The notes: generated by a model not told the origin, from the letters alone. A stretch of 10,072 nucleotides of DNA from an uncultured Eubacterium sp. (GCA_947653505.1 CANTHI010000089.1:1-10072); one strand, 5' to 3'. Counted from the stretch's first letter, positions 1 through 8,197 are shown. Made by a program: numbers and translations.

Positions 1-13
1 GGCCCTGTTTCAT

Positions 14-64
14 TGTTCCGGTTTCCAGAATGTAAGAAGCTCTAAGTATTCTGGAAAAGGAACA
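14..64. repeat. Imperfect inverted repeat at left edge
   Basis: Positions 14-19 (TGTTCC) pair with 59-64 (GGAACA), and 22-31 (TTTCCAGAAT) pair perfectly with 48-57, across a 2x1 internal loop and a 16-nt apical loop. The hairpin lies about 60-110 bases beyond the end of the fabT gene. Neither strand has a T-run after the stem, so it is not a standard intrinsic terminator. It could still be an RNA processing or stability hairpin at the end of the fatty-acid operon, or part of a dispersed palindromic repeat. No other transcription terminator for the operon is visible in the window. Confidence 0.55.
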
Positions 65-126
65 GGCAGACAGATCCCCGCCTCCCATCCGGCGTCCGCA
101 TAGCCAACATGTGACAATTTTATTTA

Positions 127-573
127 TCACATCGGATCATATTTCTGCTGGAAATATCCCATCAGCCGCTCCAGCGCGCGTCGCAGCACCTGACTCTCTT
201 CCTCACTCACATGTTCCAGTATAAACGCTATCATATCCTGATGAAATCTTTCGTGGTGCCTGTACGCCTGTACGCCGCGTTCTGTAAGCGTCATATAGAC
301 AACACGTTTATCCTGTTCACTGCGCTGGCGCTGTACATAGCCTTTTTTTTCCAGCGCGTTGACTGCTTTGGTCAGTGTTCCTGTCGTCACAGACATTATT
401 TTTGCAACCTCAGACATTTTTTCGGGCTGCTTTACACCGATCGCTTCGATGATATGCATATCATTGTAAGTGATCTCCTTAAATTCATCTGTGATCAGTT
501 TTCTTTCTTCTATTTCCATAATGTATTTAAAAAACTGTACCAAAAGCCTGTTTAATGTCTGCTCCGTATCCAT
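127..573 (-). CDS. fabT: FabT-like MarR-family repressor of fatty-acid synthesis
   Basis: This 148-residue protein has MarR-family length and layout: an N-terminal dimerisation helix, a winged helix-turn-helix at about residues 52-98, and a C-terminal dimerisation helix. Several stretches match streptococcal FabT closely as I recall it: IEERKL and FKEIT near residues 21-34, MHIIEAIG at 39-46, LEKKGYV at 74-80, and RSEQDKRVVYMTLTERG at 84-100. FabT proteins repress fatty-acid genes and use long-chain acyl-ACP as co-repressor. The gene is the last of the operon, just after fabH, with GGGGAG at 583-588 nine bases before the ATG. Three FabT-type boxes sit at the operon promoter (8233-8277), which makes autoregulation of the whole operon likely. 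The family call is firm; the FabT assignment rests on similarity plus context. Confidence 0.88.
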   Translation of the reverse strand: MDTEQTLNRLLVQFFKYIMEIEERKLITDEFKEITYNDMHIIEAIGVKQPEKMSEVAKIMSVTTGTLTKAVNALEKKGYVQRQRSEQDKRVVYMTLTERGVQAYRHHERFHQDMIAFILEHVSEEESQVLRRALERLMGYFQQKYDPM

Positions 574-633
574 ACCCAGACGCTCCCCTGTATCAGATAG
601 CAGTCGTGCTCCGCTGACTTTTTCTGCTGCTTT

Positions 634-1596
634 TTACCAGTTAAACGCTGCTGCTCCCCATGTGAGACCTGCACCAAAGCCAGCGAGCACGATCTGATCT
701 CCTTTTTTCAGTCTGCCCTGCCGGTTCACATGATCCAGCAGGATCGGCACACTTGCGGCGGAGATGTTTCCGCATTCTTCCAGACATACTGGAAATTTTT
801 CCATTGGCTGTTTTAAGCGTTTTGCGACCGCTTCGATAATACGCTGGTTCGCCTGATGCAGCAGAAACAGCGAAACGTCCTCCGGCTGCCACCCTGCCTG
901 CTCCAATACCTGACCGATACATGCCGGTACGGTGCGGACTGCAAATTTATACACTTCCTGTCCGTTCATTCTGACATACGGATCTTTCGGTTCCTGATTT
1001 GCAAAAGGATGCTGCACAGGCCTGCCGCCGCAGGCGAGTACCATGCCTTTGGAGCCATCCGAACCCTGCACGCCTGCAAACTGCCCTTCTTCGTCTGCCG
1101 TGACTACCGCCGCTCCGGCGCCGTCCCCGAACAATACACAGGTGGAACGGTCGGACCAGTCCATCAGCTTTGACAGCGTCTCTGCCCCAACGATTAATAT
1201 GTTCTGGTATATCCCGCTCTGGATATATGCCTGTGCCATGTTTAACGCAAAGACAAAGCCTGAACAGGCAGCGCACAGATCATAAGCGGCCGCGTGGACG
1301 GCGCCAAGCGCGCTCTGAATCTCACAGGACAGCGGCGGGACGATATGGTCCGCGCTCAGTGTCGCGGCGATAATCAGATCCAGATCCTCTGCCTTCCTGC
1401 CAGCCTGCTCCAGTGCCTGCTTTGCGGCGGTAACTGACATGCTGGTTGTCGTTTCTTCTACGGCGATATGTCTCGCGCCGATTCCAGTCCGGCTGCGAAT
1501 CCATGCGTCGGATGTATCCATGATTTTGCCCAGATCATCGTTTGTTACCCGTAACTGCGGCAGACAGCTGCCTGTTCCGGCAATTCTCGCTCTCAT
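634..1596 (-). CDS. fabH: Beta-ketoacyl-ACP synthase III (FabH)
   Basis: FabH condenses an acyl-CoA primer, usually acetyl-CoA, with malonyl-ACP to start each fatty-acid chain. The 320-residue length is normal for the family. The catalytic triad is visible: Cys111 in AACSGF, His247 in LLHQANQRII, and Asn277 in CGNISA. The FabH signature DAWIRSRTGI (residues 30-39) and a glycine-rich C-terminal strand (AGFGAGLTWGA) are also present. The ATG is preceded by GGGAGG at 1605-1610, eight bases upstream. The gene lies about 30 bases after accDA and about 60 before fabT. In many Firmicutes fabH is the first or second gene of the cluster; here it is next to last. It is complete, with no missing key residue. 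Confidence 0.96.
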   Translation of the reverse strand: MRARIAGTGSCLPQLRVTNDDLGKIMDTSDAWIRSRTGIGARHIAVEETTTSMSVTAAKQALEQAGRKAEDLDLIIAATLSADHIVPPLSCEIQSALGAVHAAAYDLCAACSGFVFALNMAQAYIQSGIYQNILIVGAETLSKLMDWSDRSTCVLFGDGAGAAVVTADEEGQFAGVQGSDGSKGMVLACGGRPVQHPFANQEPKDPYVRMNGQEVYKFAVRTVPACIGQVLEQAGWQPEDVSLFLLHQANQRIIEAVAKRLKQPMEKFPVCLEECGNISAASVPILLDHVNRQGRLKKGDQIVLAGFGAGLTWGAAAFNW

Positions 1597-1628
1597 TTCG
1601 TTTTCCTCCCTTGCTGCTGGCGAACTCC

Positions 1629-3434
1629 TTAAAATCTGCGGAATCTCTCATAACGCTCTTTTGCAAAATCTTCTCCGCTCTTTTCTGCCTGTGAAGACAG
1701 ATATTCTTTCAGCTGTTTTTTCATATACATGGAAATCGTATCTACTGTCACCTCATCCGCGCCGCCATATTCCGGTATGACCTTCTCTACGACGTGCAGA
1801 TCGTACAGATCATGTGCCGTAATCTTCATAACGCCTGCCGCTTCCTGTGCCCGGCTGCTGTCTTTCCACAAAATCGACGCAAATCCTTCCGGTGATAAGA
1901 CGGAATACGTCGCGTTTTCCATCATCCACACCTGATTGCCGACTGCCAGCGCCAGTGCGCCGCCGCTGCCGCCTTCCCCGATCATCATACAGATGACAGG
2001 CACCTGAAACGCTGACATTTCATACAGATTGCGTGCGATCGCCTCGCCCTGCCCGAGTTCTTCCGCTTCCATCCCGCAGAAAGCGCCGGAAGTATTGACA
2101 AACGTAACGATCGGGCGGTGGAACTTTTCTGCCTGCCGCATCAGACGCAGCGCCTTACGATATCCTTCCGGCGAAGCCATACCAAAATTACGCTGCGTAC
2201 ATTCTTCGATCGTAGTGCCTTTCTGGATACCGATCACCGTCACCGGCTGGCCGTCCAGCAGCGCAACGCCTCCGACAACTGCCGGATCATCGCGAAACTG
2301 TCTGTCTCCGTGAAATTCCATAAAGCCGTCAAAAATCCGGCTGATATAATCTGTCGCGGAAGGCCGCGTTACCTGACGCGCTGCCTTTACTTTATCCCAG
2401 ACCGATTTAAATTCTGCTTTTTCCTGATGCTCCCTGCATCGTTCGTCCGGCGTGACTGTAATACTGCCGGATTTTGTAAACGCATGAAAGCTCTGGCTGC
2501 TGTGATGATATTTTAAAATCTGTGCCAGCGTCTGTTTTAAGTCCTTACGCTCCACAACCGCGTCCACAAACCCATGCTCAAGCTGGAACTCTGCCCGCTG
2601 AAAGCCTTCTGGCAGCTTTTCACCGATCGTCTGCTCAATGACCCGCGGTCCCGCAAATCCTATCAGCGCTCCGGGCTCTGCGAGTATAATGTCTCCAAGC
2701 ATGGCAAAGCTGGCTGTCACACCGCCCGTAGTCGGATCTGTCAGCACCGGAACGTACAGCAGTCCGGTATCGCTGTGTTTTTTCAGCGCCGCGGACGTCT
2801 TTGCCATCTGCATCAGGGAAATAATCCCCTCCTGCATCCGTGCCCCGCCGGAGCAGCAGAATAAAATAACCGGCAGGCGCATCGTCGTTGCCTTTTCGAC
2901 TGCACAGGCTATTTTTTCACCAACCACATGCCCCATGCTGCCCATCAGAAATCTGGCGTCGCAGACACCGATCACGACCGGCTCACCTTCGATTCTGGCA
3001 TATCCGATCGTTACACCTTCCTTTAACTTTGTCTTTTCCTGTATCTGCGCCAGTTTGTCCTCATACCCCGGAAAATTCAGCGGATTTGTTTCTCCGGTTT
3101 CTTCAAACCACGGTTCAAACGTACCAGCATCTGCAACCATCCGGATCCGGTTTTTCGTACGGATGCGGAAATAATAGCCGCATTCCCTGCAGACATATTT
3201 ATTCGCCACTGTTTCTGATTTGGAGATCTTTGCGCCGCATTTTTTACACTCAAATACATCCTGCTCCGGATTCTGTCCGGCTTTCGATAAAGATTCTTCT
3301 TTTTTGGGATTTGGATCCGGCTCCTGCCCTCCGGCTGTATCCGGTTCCTGATCCGGCTGCGGCATATTTCTTTTTTTGAAAAACAGATGTTTCTTTTCAC
3401 TATTTTCGTTATTTTTATTATGGCCTGGCCACAC
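1629..3434 (-). CDS. accDA: Fused acetyl-CoA carboxylase carboxyltransferase, AccD-AccA
   Basis: One 601-residue chain joins the beta (AccD) and alpha (AccA) subunits of the carboxyltransferase, which moves CO2 from biotin-carrier protein to acetyl-CoA to give malonyl-CoA. Residues 1-60 are a hydrophilic, probably disordered leader. A four-cysteine zinc ribbon follows (C63, C66, C82, C85). The AccD crotonase-like domain runs to about 330, with SGGARMQEG at 195-203 and [10 protein letters not shown] at 234-243. The AccA domain starts near 340, with EFHGDR at 373-378, the CoA/oxyanion motif [10 protein letters not shown] at 486-495, and SPEGFAS at 514-520. Translation probably starts at a GTG (3432-3434) that overlaps the fabZ stop by one base (TAGTG), suggesting translational coupling. 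An in-frame ATG at residue 24 is a less likely start because KKHLFFKKR, typical of AccD N-termini, would be lost. No accB or accC is present in the window. Confidence 0.93.
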   Translation of the reverse strand: MWPGHNKNNENSEKKHLFFKKRNMPQPDQEPDTAGGQEPDPNPKKEESLSKAGQNPEQDVFECKKCGAKISKSETVANKYVCRECGYYFRIRTKNRIRMVADAGTFEPWFEETGETNPLNFPGYEDKLAQIQEKTKLKEGVTIGYARIEGEPVVIGVCDARFLMGSMGHVVGEKIACAVEKATTMRLPVILFCCSGGARMQEGIISLMQMAKTSAALKKHSDTGLLYVPVLTDPTTGGVTASFAMLGDIILAEPGALIGFAGPRVIEQTIGEKLPEGFQRAEFQLEHGFVDAVVERKDLKQTLAQILKYHHSSQSFHAFTKSGSITVTPDERCREHQEKAEFKSVWDKVKAARQVTRPSATDYISRIFDGFMEFHGDRQFRDDPAVVGGVALLDGQPVTVIGIQKGTTIEECTQRNFGMASPEGYRKALRLMRQAEKFHRPIVTFVNTSGAFCGMEAEELGQGEAIARNLYEMSAFQVPVICMMIGEGGSGGALALAVGNQVWMMENATYSVLSPEGFASILWKDSSRAQEAAGVMKITAHDLYDLHVVEKVIPEYGGADEVTVDTISMYMKKQLKEYLSSQAEKSGEDFAKERYERFRRF

Positions 3435-3955
3435 TATTCCTTCGCCCCGCTTCCTATGGCAAACATAATCTCTGCAGATGCTGCCAGCTTTCTTGTGATT
3501 TTCTCCGGTACAGCTGCCGGTTCTTTTCCTGCTGATGCAGCTGCCAGATCCTCCTGTTCTCTTTCCATCTGCAGAATATATGCAGTCCCTTTTCCGATGC
3601 CGACCGGACCTTTTACCTTTACGATCTCTACTTCCAGCTCCAGAATACTGCCCGGTACGACCTTATGTTTGAATTTCGCGGACTGAATCCCTGCAAAATA
3701 AGCGGTCTTTCCTTTCATCTGAGGCTGGGAGAGCATCGCTACTGCGCCTGCCTGTGCCATCGCTTCTACGATCAGCACCCCGGGCATCACCGGTTCGTCC
3801 GGAAAATGTCCGGCAAAAAACGGTTCATTATAAGTCACGCATTTACGCGCACGTACGCGTTTTCCCGATTCTATTTCTTCGATGGTATCCAGCAGCATAA
3901 ATGGCTGCCTGTGTGGAATAATTTCCATAATCTGCGATGCATTCATGAAAGACAT
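3434..3955 (-). CDS. fabZ: 3-hydroxyacyl-ACP dehydratase (FabZ) with an internal insertion
   Basis: FabZ removes water from 3-hydroxyacyl-ACP to give trans-2-enoyl-ACP. The hot-dog fold motifs are clear: an N-terminal [12 protein letters not shown] (residues 12-23), catalytic His50 in [16 protein letters not shown], and Glu64 in [10 protein letters not shown]. The protein has 173 residues where most FabZ have about 140-150. The excess lies between the [10 protein letters not shown] strand and the final [12 protein letters not shown] strand (about residues 130-155), where relatives usually have a short turn. The inserted segment is rich in Ala, Glu and Lys. A GGAGGA Shine-Dalgarno sequence precedes the ATG. 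The gene starts 18 bases after fabF, and its stop overlaps the accDA start. Confidence 0.95.
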   Translation of the reverse strand: MSFMNASQIMEIIPHRQPFMLLDTIEEIESGKRVRARKCVTYNEPFFAGHFPDEPVMPGVLIVEAMAQAGAVAMLSQPQMKGKTAYFAGIQSAKFKHKVVPGSILELEVEIVKVKGPVGIGKGTAYILQMEREQEDLAAASAGKEPAAVPEKITRKLAASAEIMFAIGSGAKE

Positions 3956-3973
3956 ATTTTTCCTCCAATGGTA

Positions 3974-5209
3974 TCAGTCTTCATATTTTGAAACAGCCAG
4001 TGTCGCATTATGTCCGCCGAATCCAAGTGAATTGCTCAGTGCATGACGGATCTCTTCTTCATATGGCTGTTTGCAGTAGTCCAGATCCAGCTCTTCGTCC
4101 GGCGTTGTATAACCGACGGTTGCATGGATATAGCTTTCCTGTATTTCTTTCACACAGGTAACAAACTCAACGGCTCCGGCTGCCCCAAGCAGATGACCGA
4201 TCATAGACTTGGTAGAATTGATCCGCAATCTGCCTGCATGAGGACCGAACGCCAGCTTAATCGCTCTTGTTTCGAACAAATCATTGTGATGCGTCGCGGT
4301 TCCATGTGCGTTAATATAGGTCACATCTTCCGGTTTTAATCCCGCATCTTCCATCGCATTCTGCATCGCCCTTGCTGCGCCTGCGCCATCCTCTGCCGGA
4401 GAAGTAATATGATAAGCATCGGAAGTACATCCATATCCGGTCACTTCCGCATAAATTCTGGCACCGCGCTTTTTCGCGTGTTCCAGCTCTTCCAGCACAA
4501 CGACGCCCGCGCCTTCGCCCATGACAAACCCGCTGCGGTCTTTGTCAAACGGCAGGGAACAGCGTGCCGGATCCTCTTTGAGCGATAAAGCCGTCAGCGA
4601 GGTAAATCCTGCGATACCGACCGGCGTAACACCTGCTTCACAGCCTCCCGCAACCATGACGTCACAGTCGCCGTACTGGATCGTACGGAACGCTTCCCCG
4701 ATACTGTTCGTCCCGCTCGCACAGGCCGTTACGACATTAATGCTCTTTCCTTTGAGTCCGAATGCGATCGATACATTGCCGGATGCCATATTGGAAATCA
4801 TCATCGGGACAAACAGCGGATTGATCCTTGACGGACCTTTTTCCAGCAGTTTTTTATGCTCCCGCTCCATTGCCTGCAGACTCCCGATCCCTGAACTGAT
4901 GGCACATCCGACACGGTAAGCGTCCTCCTGCTCCATATCCAGCTGCGCATCCCCGATCGCTTCTTTGGAAGCTGCCATTGCGTACTGGCTGAACAGCTCC
5001 ATACGTTTGGCAGATTTGAAATCCATATAGTTTTTTCCTTCAAACCCTTTGACCTCCGCTGCCAGATGGCATTTATATCCTGACGCGTCAAAATGGGTAA
5101 TTGGTGCAAAGCCAGTCTTTTTTTGCCTGACCGCGTTCCAAAATTCTTCTACATTTAATCCGATCGGTGTCACTGCACCCATACCTGTTACTACTACTCT
5201 GCGTTTCAT
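3974..5209 (-). CDS. fabF: Beta-ketoacyl-ACP synthase II (FabF)
   Basis: FabF extends acyl-ACP by two carbons using malonyl-ACP. All the hallmarks of the 411-residue family are visible: an N-terminal RRVVVTGMGAVTPIG, nucleophile Cys163 in VTACASGTNSIG, His302 in INAHGTATHHND, and Lys334 and His339 in TKSMIGHLLGAAG. A glycine-rich C-terminal LSNSLGFGGHNATL completes the fold. The ATG is preceded by AGGAGGA at 5214-5220, four bases away. It lies 26 bases after fabG and 18 before fabZ, so it is clearly co-transcribed. No second elongating synthase (FabB type), and no FabA, FabM or FabN, is seen here, so the route to unsaturated fatty acids, if any, is encoded elsewhere. Confidence 0.97.
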   Translation of the reverse strand: MKRRVVVTGMGAVTPIGLNVEEFWNAVRQKKTGFAPITHFDASGYKCHLAAEVKGFEGKNYMDFKSAKRMELFSQYAMAASKEAIGDAQLDMEQEDAYRVGCAISSGIGSLQAMEREHKKLLEKGPSRINPLFVPMMISNMASGNVSIAFGLKGKSINVVTACASGTNSIGEAFRTIQYGDCDVMVAGGCEAGVTPVGIAGFTSLTALSLKEDPARCSLPFDKDRSGFVMGEGAGVVVLEELEHAKKRGARIYAEVTGYGCTSDAYHITSPAEDGAGAARAMQNAMEDAGLKPEDVTYINAHGTATHHNDLFETRAIKLAFGPHAGRLRINSTKSMIGHLLGAAGAVEFVTCVKEIQESYIHATVGYTTPDEELDLDYCKQPYEEEIRHALSNSLGFGGHNATLAVSKYED

Positions 5210-5235
5210 CTAATCCTCCTGACCTGCCAGCCGAT

Positions 5236-5976
5236 CTACATTGCCATCCCGCCGTCCACGCACAGAACCTGCCCTGTCATATATGCAGACGCATCAGATG
5301 CCAGAAACAGTACCACACCTGCGATTTCTTCCGGTGAAGCCGCACGGCCCATCGGTATCTGCGCCAGCATCTGCGTTTTCACCTGCTGCGGCAGCCCGTC
5401 TGTCATATCCGTTTCTACATACCCCGGCGCCACGGCGTTCACACAGATGCCGCGGGATGCCAGCTCTCTGGCCGCACTTTTGGTAAGACCAATCACACCC
5501 GCCTTGGACGCGCTGTAATTTGCCTGCCCTGCATTTCCCAATACGCCGGAAACCGACGTCATATTAATAATTCTGCCGCTTCTTTGCTTCAGCATATATC
5601 TGGAAGCATGACGGATCGTATGAAAAGTGCCTTTCAGATTAATATCCAGCACCTGATCATAATCTTCCTCCGACATTTTCATCAGCAGTCCGTCTTTTGT
5701 AATGCCCGCATTGTTTACCAGAATATCCAGCCGGCCGCTTTTTTTTATCACAGCCGCGATCATTTCCGCGCAGGCCTGAAAGTCTGCCACATCACACTGC
5801 AGCGCTTCAGCCTGACCGCCATTTTGAATGATCTCATCCACCGTCTTTTGCGCAGCCTCCTGCGAACCACGATAATTCACATATACATATGCGCCGTGCG
5901 CCGCGAGAAGCTTTGCTACAGCCCTGCCGATTCCTCTTCCGGCTCCGGTAACAAGCGCTATTTTATCGGTTAACAT
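5236..5976 (-). CDS. fabG: 3-oxoacyl-ACP reductase (FabG)
   Basis: FabG reduces 3-oxoacyl-ACP with NADPH. This 246-residue short-chain dehydrogenase has the nucleotide-binding motif TGAGRGIG (residues 10-17), NNAG at 88-91, structural Asn113, and the catalytic Ser141, Tyr154 and Lys158 (YSASK). PGYVETDMT at 184-192 and the C-terminal GQVLCVDGGMAM are typical of FabG. The ATG lies inside the end of fabD: the two reading frames overlap by 14 bases. GGAGG at 5989-5993, within the fabD coding end, serves as ribosome-binding site with a longish 12-base spacing. The overlap implies translational coupling. The position between fabD and fabF is the usual Firmicutes order. Confidence 0.97.
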   Translation of the reverse strand: MLTDKIALVTGAGRGIGRAVAKLLAAHGAYVYVNYRGSQEAAQKTVDEIIQNGGQAEALQCDVADFQACAEMIAAVIKKSGRLDILVNNAGITKDGLLMKMSEEDYDQVLDINLKGTFHTIRHASRYMLKQRSGRIINMTSVSGVLGNAGQANYSASKAGVIGLTKSAARELASRGICVNAVAPGYVETDMTDGLPQQVKTQMLAQIPMGRAASPEEIAGVVLFLASDASAYMTGQVLCVDGGMAM

Positions 5977-6877
5977 AATTTTCCAAATCCTCCGGTTTTT
6001 CTATATGAAAGACGTTTACGTCACGGCTGATTTTTTTCATAAATCCGCTCAGCGTATGCCCCGGACCGATCTCTACAAATTCATCCGCGCCTGCTTCTAT
6101 CAGCCGTTCGATACTCTGCTGCCAGCGCACCGGAGACGAGATCTGTCTGACGAGCAGATCTTTGATCTGTGTCTCGTCCGTCACAAAATCCGCTGTCACG
6201 TTGGTCACATACGGAATATCCATACTGCGGAAATTTACATTTTTAAATTCATCTGCCAGCTTTTGTCCTGCGCCCTCCAGCATTCTGGAATGGAAAGGCC
6301 CGCTCACCTTTAACGGCATCACACGCTTTGCACCCGCTGCCTTACATGCCTGCGCCGCCTGCTCCACGGCTGCCTGCTCTCCGGTAATGACAATCTGGCC
6401 CGGACAGTTATAATTCGCAACAGAAACAATCCCTTCTGTCTGTGCACATGCCTGCTCAATTGCCGCCGCATCCAGCCCAAGTACCGCCGACATAGCGCCG
6501 CCCGTCGGAACCGCCTCCTGCATATAAATCCCACGTCTGCGGATAACCCGGAACGCATCCGCCGGATCCATCGCTTTGGATACGATCAGCGCGCCGTATT
6601 CTCCCAGACTCAGCCCAGCCGCATAATCCGGTCTTAAATTCCGCTGCTCCATCTCCATATAGATGGCTGTTTCCACAGTCAGCATCGCAATCTGCGTATA
6701 TTCCGTCATATTCAGCTGCGCATTTTCCTCAAAGCACAGAGCCGGAATGTCCAGACCGGTTACGCCTGAGGCCAGCTCAAACACTGCCCTGCAGACATCC
6801 GACTGCTCATAAAACTCTTTGCCCATTCCTATGTATTGTGCTCCCTGCCCCGGGAACATATAAACGGTCTTTCCCAT
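5963..6877 (-). CDS. fabD: Malonyl-CoA:ACP transacylase (FabD)
   Basis: FabD transfers malonyl from CoA to ACP. The family motifs are an N-terminal YMFPGQGAQ, the nucleophile elbow GLSLGEY (Ser90 counting from the chosen start), the substrate arginine in the RVIRRRG stretch, and the catalytic histidine in SGPFHSRM (His196). The length, about 304 residues, is normal. Two in-frame ATGs exist, at 6881-6883 and 6875-6877. The AAAGGA site at 6885-6890 is only one base from the first but seven from the second. The second also gives the usual N-terminus (MGKTVYMFPGQGAQ), so I chose it. Upstream, the gap to fabK is filled by a 20-bp tandem repeat, unlike the tight spacing elsewhere in the operon. Confidence 0.96.
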   Translation of the reverse strand: MGKTVYMFPGQGAQYIGMGKEFYEQSDVCRAVFELASGVTGLDIPALCFEENAQLNMTEYTQIAMLTVETAIYMEMEQRNLRPDYAAGLSLGEYGALIVSKAMDPADAFRVIRRRGIYMQEAVPTGGAMSAVLGLDAAAIEQACAQTEGIVSVANYNCPGQIVITGEQAAVEQAAQACKAAGAKRVMPLKVSGPFHSRMLEGAGQKLADEFKNVNFRSMDIPYVTNVTADFVTDETQIKDLLVRQISSPVRWQQSIERLIEAGADEFVEIGPGHTLSGFMKKISRDVNVFHIEKPEDLENYVNR

Positions 6878-6920
6878 TTGCATGTCCTTTCTATTATTTT
6901 ATCAGCTTTTTACATATTTC

Positions 6921-7000
6921 ACTGATTTCCATTACATTTTACTGATTTCTATCATATTTTACTGATTTCTATCATATTTTACTGATTTCTATCGCATTTT
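6921..7000. repeat. Four tandem 20-bp repeats across the fabK stop codon
   Basis: Four back-to-back 20-bp units start at 6921, 6941, 6961 and 6981. The second and third are identical (ACTGATTTCTATCATATTTT on the plus strand); the first and fourth differ by a few bases. A similar decamer flanks the array, ATCAGCTTTT at 6901-6910 and AGCAGCTTTT at 7001-7010, exactly 100 bp apart. The fourth unit encodes the last residues of FabK on the minus strand, and the fabK stop (6979-6981) lies at the junction of units three and four. The rest fills the intergenic space before fabD. Short identical tandem units of this kind can vary in copy number by slippage. Confidence 0.93.
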
Positions 7001-7914
7001 AGCAGCTTTTCAGCGCCAGACATGATTTCCTGTATAATTTCCTCACAGGTATTTTCCTGTTTCACAAGACCGGCAATCTGTCCGGCCATCAGGCTGCCGC
7101 CCTTTACATCGCCGTCTATTACTGCCTTGCGCAAGGAACCGAGTGTCAGTGTTTCCAGCTCTTCAAATGAAGCGCCTTCTTTTTCCATTTTCAGATAATC
7201 ACGGCTCATCTGATTGCGCAGCACACGGATCGGATGGCCTGTCGAACGTCCGGTCACTTCTGAGTCAATGTCCCTTGCTTTGACAATACGCTCTTTATAA
7301 TTCGGATGAACGATGGATTCTTTTGCCGTCACAAAACGGGTGCCCATCTGCACTGCTTCGGCGCCCAGCATAAAAGCCGCTGCCAGCCCTCTGGCATCTG
7401 CGATGCCTCCCGCCGCAATCACCGGAATCTGTACGGCATCTGCTACCTGCGGTACGAGCGTCATCGTCGTCAGCTCCCCGATATGCCCGCCAGATTCCAT
7501 ACCTTCTGCCACCACTGCATCTGCTCCGGCACGCTCCATCATTTTTGCCATAGCCACACTGGCTACGACCGGAATCACCTTTACACCGGCTTCTTTCCAC
7601 ATGGAAATAAATTTACCCGGATTGCCGGCTCCTGTCGTTACAACCGGCACCCCTTCTTCAATCACAATCTGCGCAACCTCTGCAGCATTTGGATTCATCA
7701 GCATCACGTTTACGCCAAACGGCTGGTCTGTCAGCTTTTTTGCCTCCTGAATCTGCGTACGCACTACCTCCGGCGGCGCACTTGCCGCTCCGATAATCCC
7801 AAGTCCTCCGGCATTTGATACGGCCGCTGCCAGATGATACTCCGCAACCCAGGCCATACCGCCCTGTATCACAGGATGACGGATGCCTAATAATTGTGTT
7901 ATTCTGGTTTTCAT
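6979..7914 (-). CDS. fabK: Enoyl-ACP reductase II, FMN-dependent (FabK)
   Basis: FabK carries out the last step of each elongation cycle, reducing trans-2-enoyl-ACP with NAD(P)H through FMN. It is unrelated to FabI. The TIM-barrel flavoprotein motifs include an N-terminal TRITQLLGIRHPVIQGGMAW, catalytic-region ESGGHIGE with its histidine, the phosphate-binding AAGGIADARG, and LGAEAVQMGTRF. The first reading-frame ATG (7918-7920) is the first of three consecutive ATGs. GGCGGA at 7921-7926 abuts it, so I chose the third ATG (7912-7914), six bases from the site and matching the MKTRIT start of known FabK. That gives 311 residues. The last codons lie in a tandem repeat. No FabI is in the window, so this is probably the main enoyl reductase; FabK enzymes are known to be insensitive to triclosan. 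Confidence 0.95.
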   Translation of the reverse strand: MKTRITQLLGIRHPVIQGGMAWVAEYHLAAAVSNAGGLGIIGAASAPPEVVRTQIQEAKKLTDQPFGVNVMLMNPNAAEVAQIVIEEGVPVVTTGAGNPGKFISMWKEAGVKVIPVVASVAMAKMMERAGADAVVAEGMESGGHIGELTTMTLVPQVADAVQIPVIAAGGIADARGLAAAFMLGAEAVQMGTRFVTAKESIVHPNYKERIVKARDIDSEVTGRSTGHPIRVLRNQMSRDYLKMEKEGASFEELETLTLGSLRKAVIDGDVKGGSLMAGQIAGLVKQENTCEEIIQEIMSGAEKLLKCDRNQ

Positions 7915-7926
7915 CATCATTCCGCC

Positions 7927-8157
7927 TTATTCTGCAACATCATGCGCTTTTAAATAATTCATCACATCACCGACTGTATTGACATTTTCCAGATCCTCAG
8001 ACGGAATTTCCACACCAAACTCTTCTTCCAATGCCATGACAAGCTCAAAAATATCCAGCGAATCTGCGCCCAGATCGTCCTTAAAGGAAGTTGCCCCGGT
8101 AATTTCCATGTCTGTATTCAGCTGTTCTTTTATAATTTCTGCGATTTTTTCTAACAT
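7927..8157 (-). CDS. acpP: Acyl carrier protein (ACP)
   Basis: This 76-residue acidic protein carries the growing acyl chain on a phosphopantetheine arm attached to Ser33 of the [16 protein letters not shown] motif. Length, charge and the four-helix pattern are typical of AcpP. It is the first gene of the operon. AAGGGAG at 8167-8173 lies nine bases before the ATG, downstream of an untranslated leader of about 115 nt. The stop codon is six bases before the first possible fabK ATG. First position in the operon fits the need for ACP in large amounts. No frameshift or odd residue is seen. Confidence 0.97.
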   Translation of the reverse strand: MLEKIAEIIKEQLNTDMEITGATSFKDDLGADSLDIFELVMALEEEFGVEIPSEDLENVNTVGDVMNYLKAHDVAE

Positions 8158-8197
8158 ATCTGTATTCTCCCTTAATTTTTGATGTTTTTGTTTCGGT

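Noticed and set aside
14..64. Rho-independent terminator of the fatty-acid operon
   Set aside because: The stem is strong, but neither strand has a run of T after it. It was kept only as an inverted repeat.
6921..7000. CRISPR-like array
   Set aside because: The 20-bp units are directly adjacent with no spacers, are AT-rich and not palindromic, and no cas gene is near. It is a simple tandem repeat.
641..7818. Numerous antisense and shifted open frames inside the operon
   Set aside because: They lie within fully recognised fatty-acid genes, lack ribosome-binding sites and show no domain. They are shadows of the coding strand.
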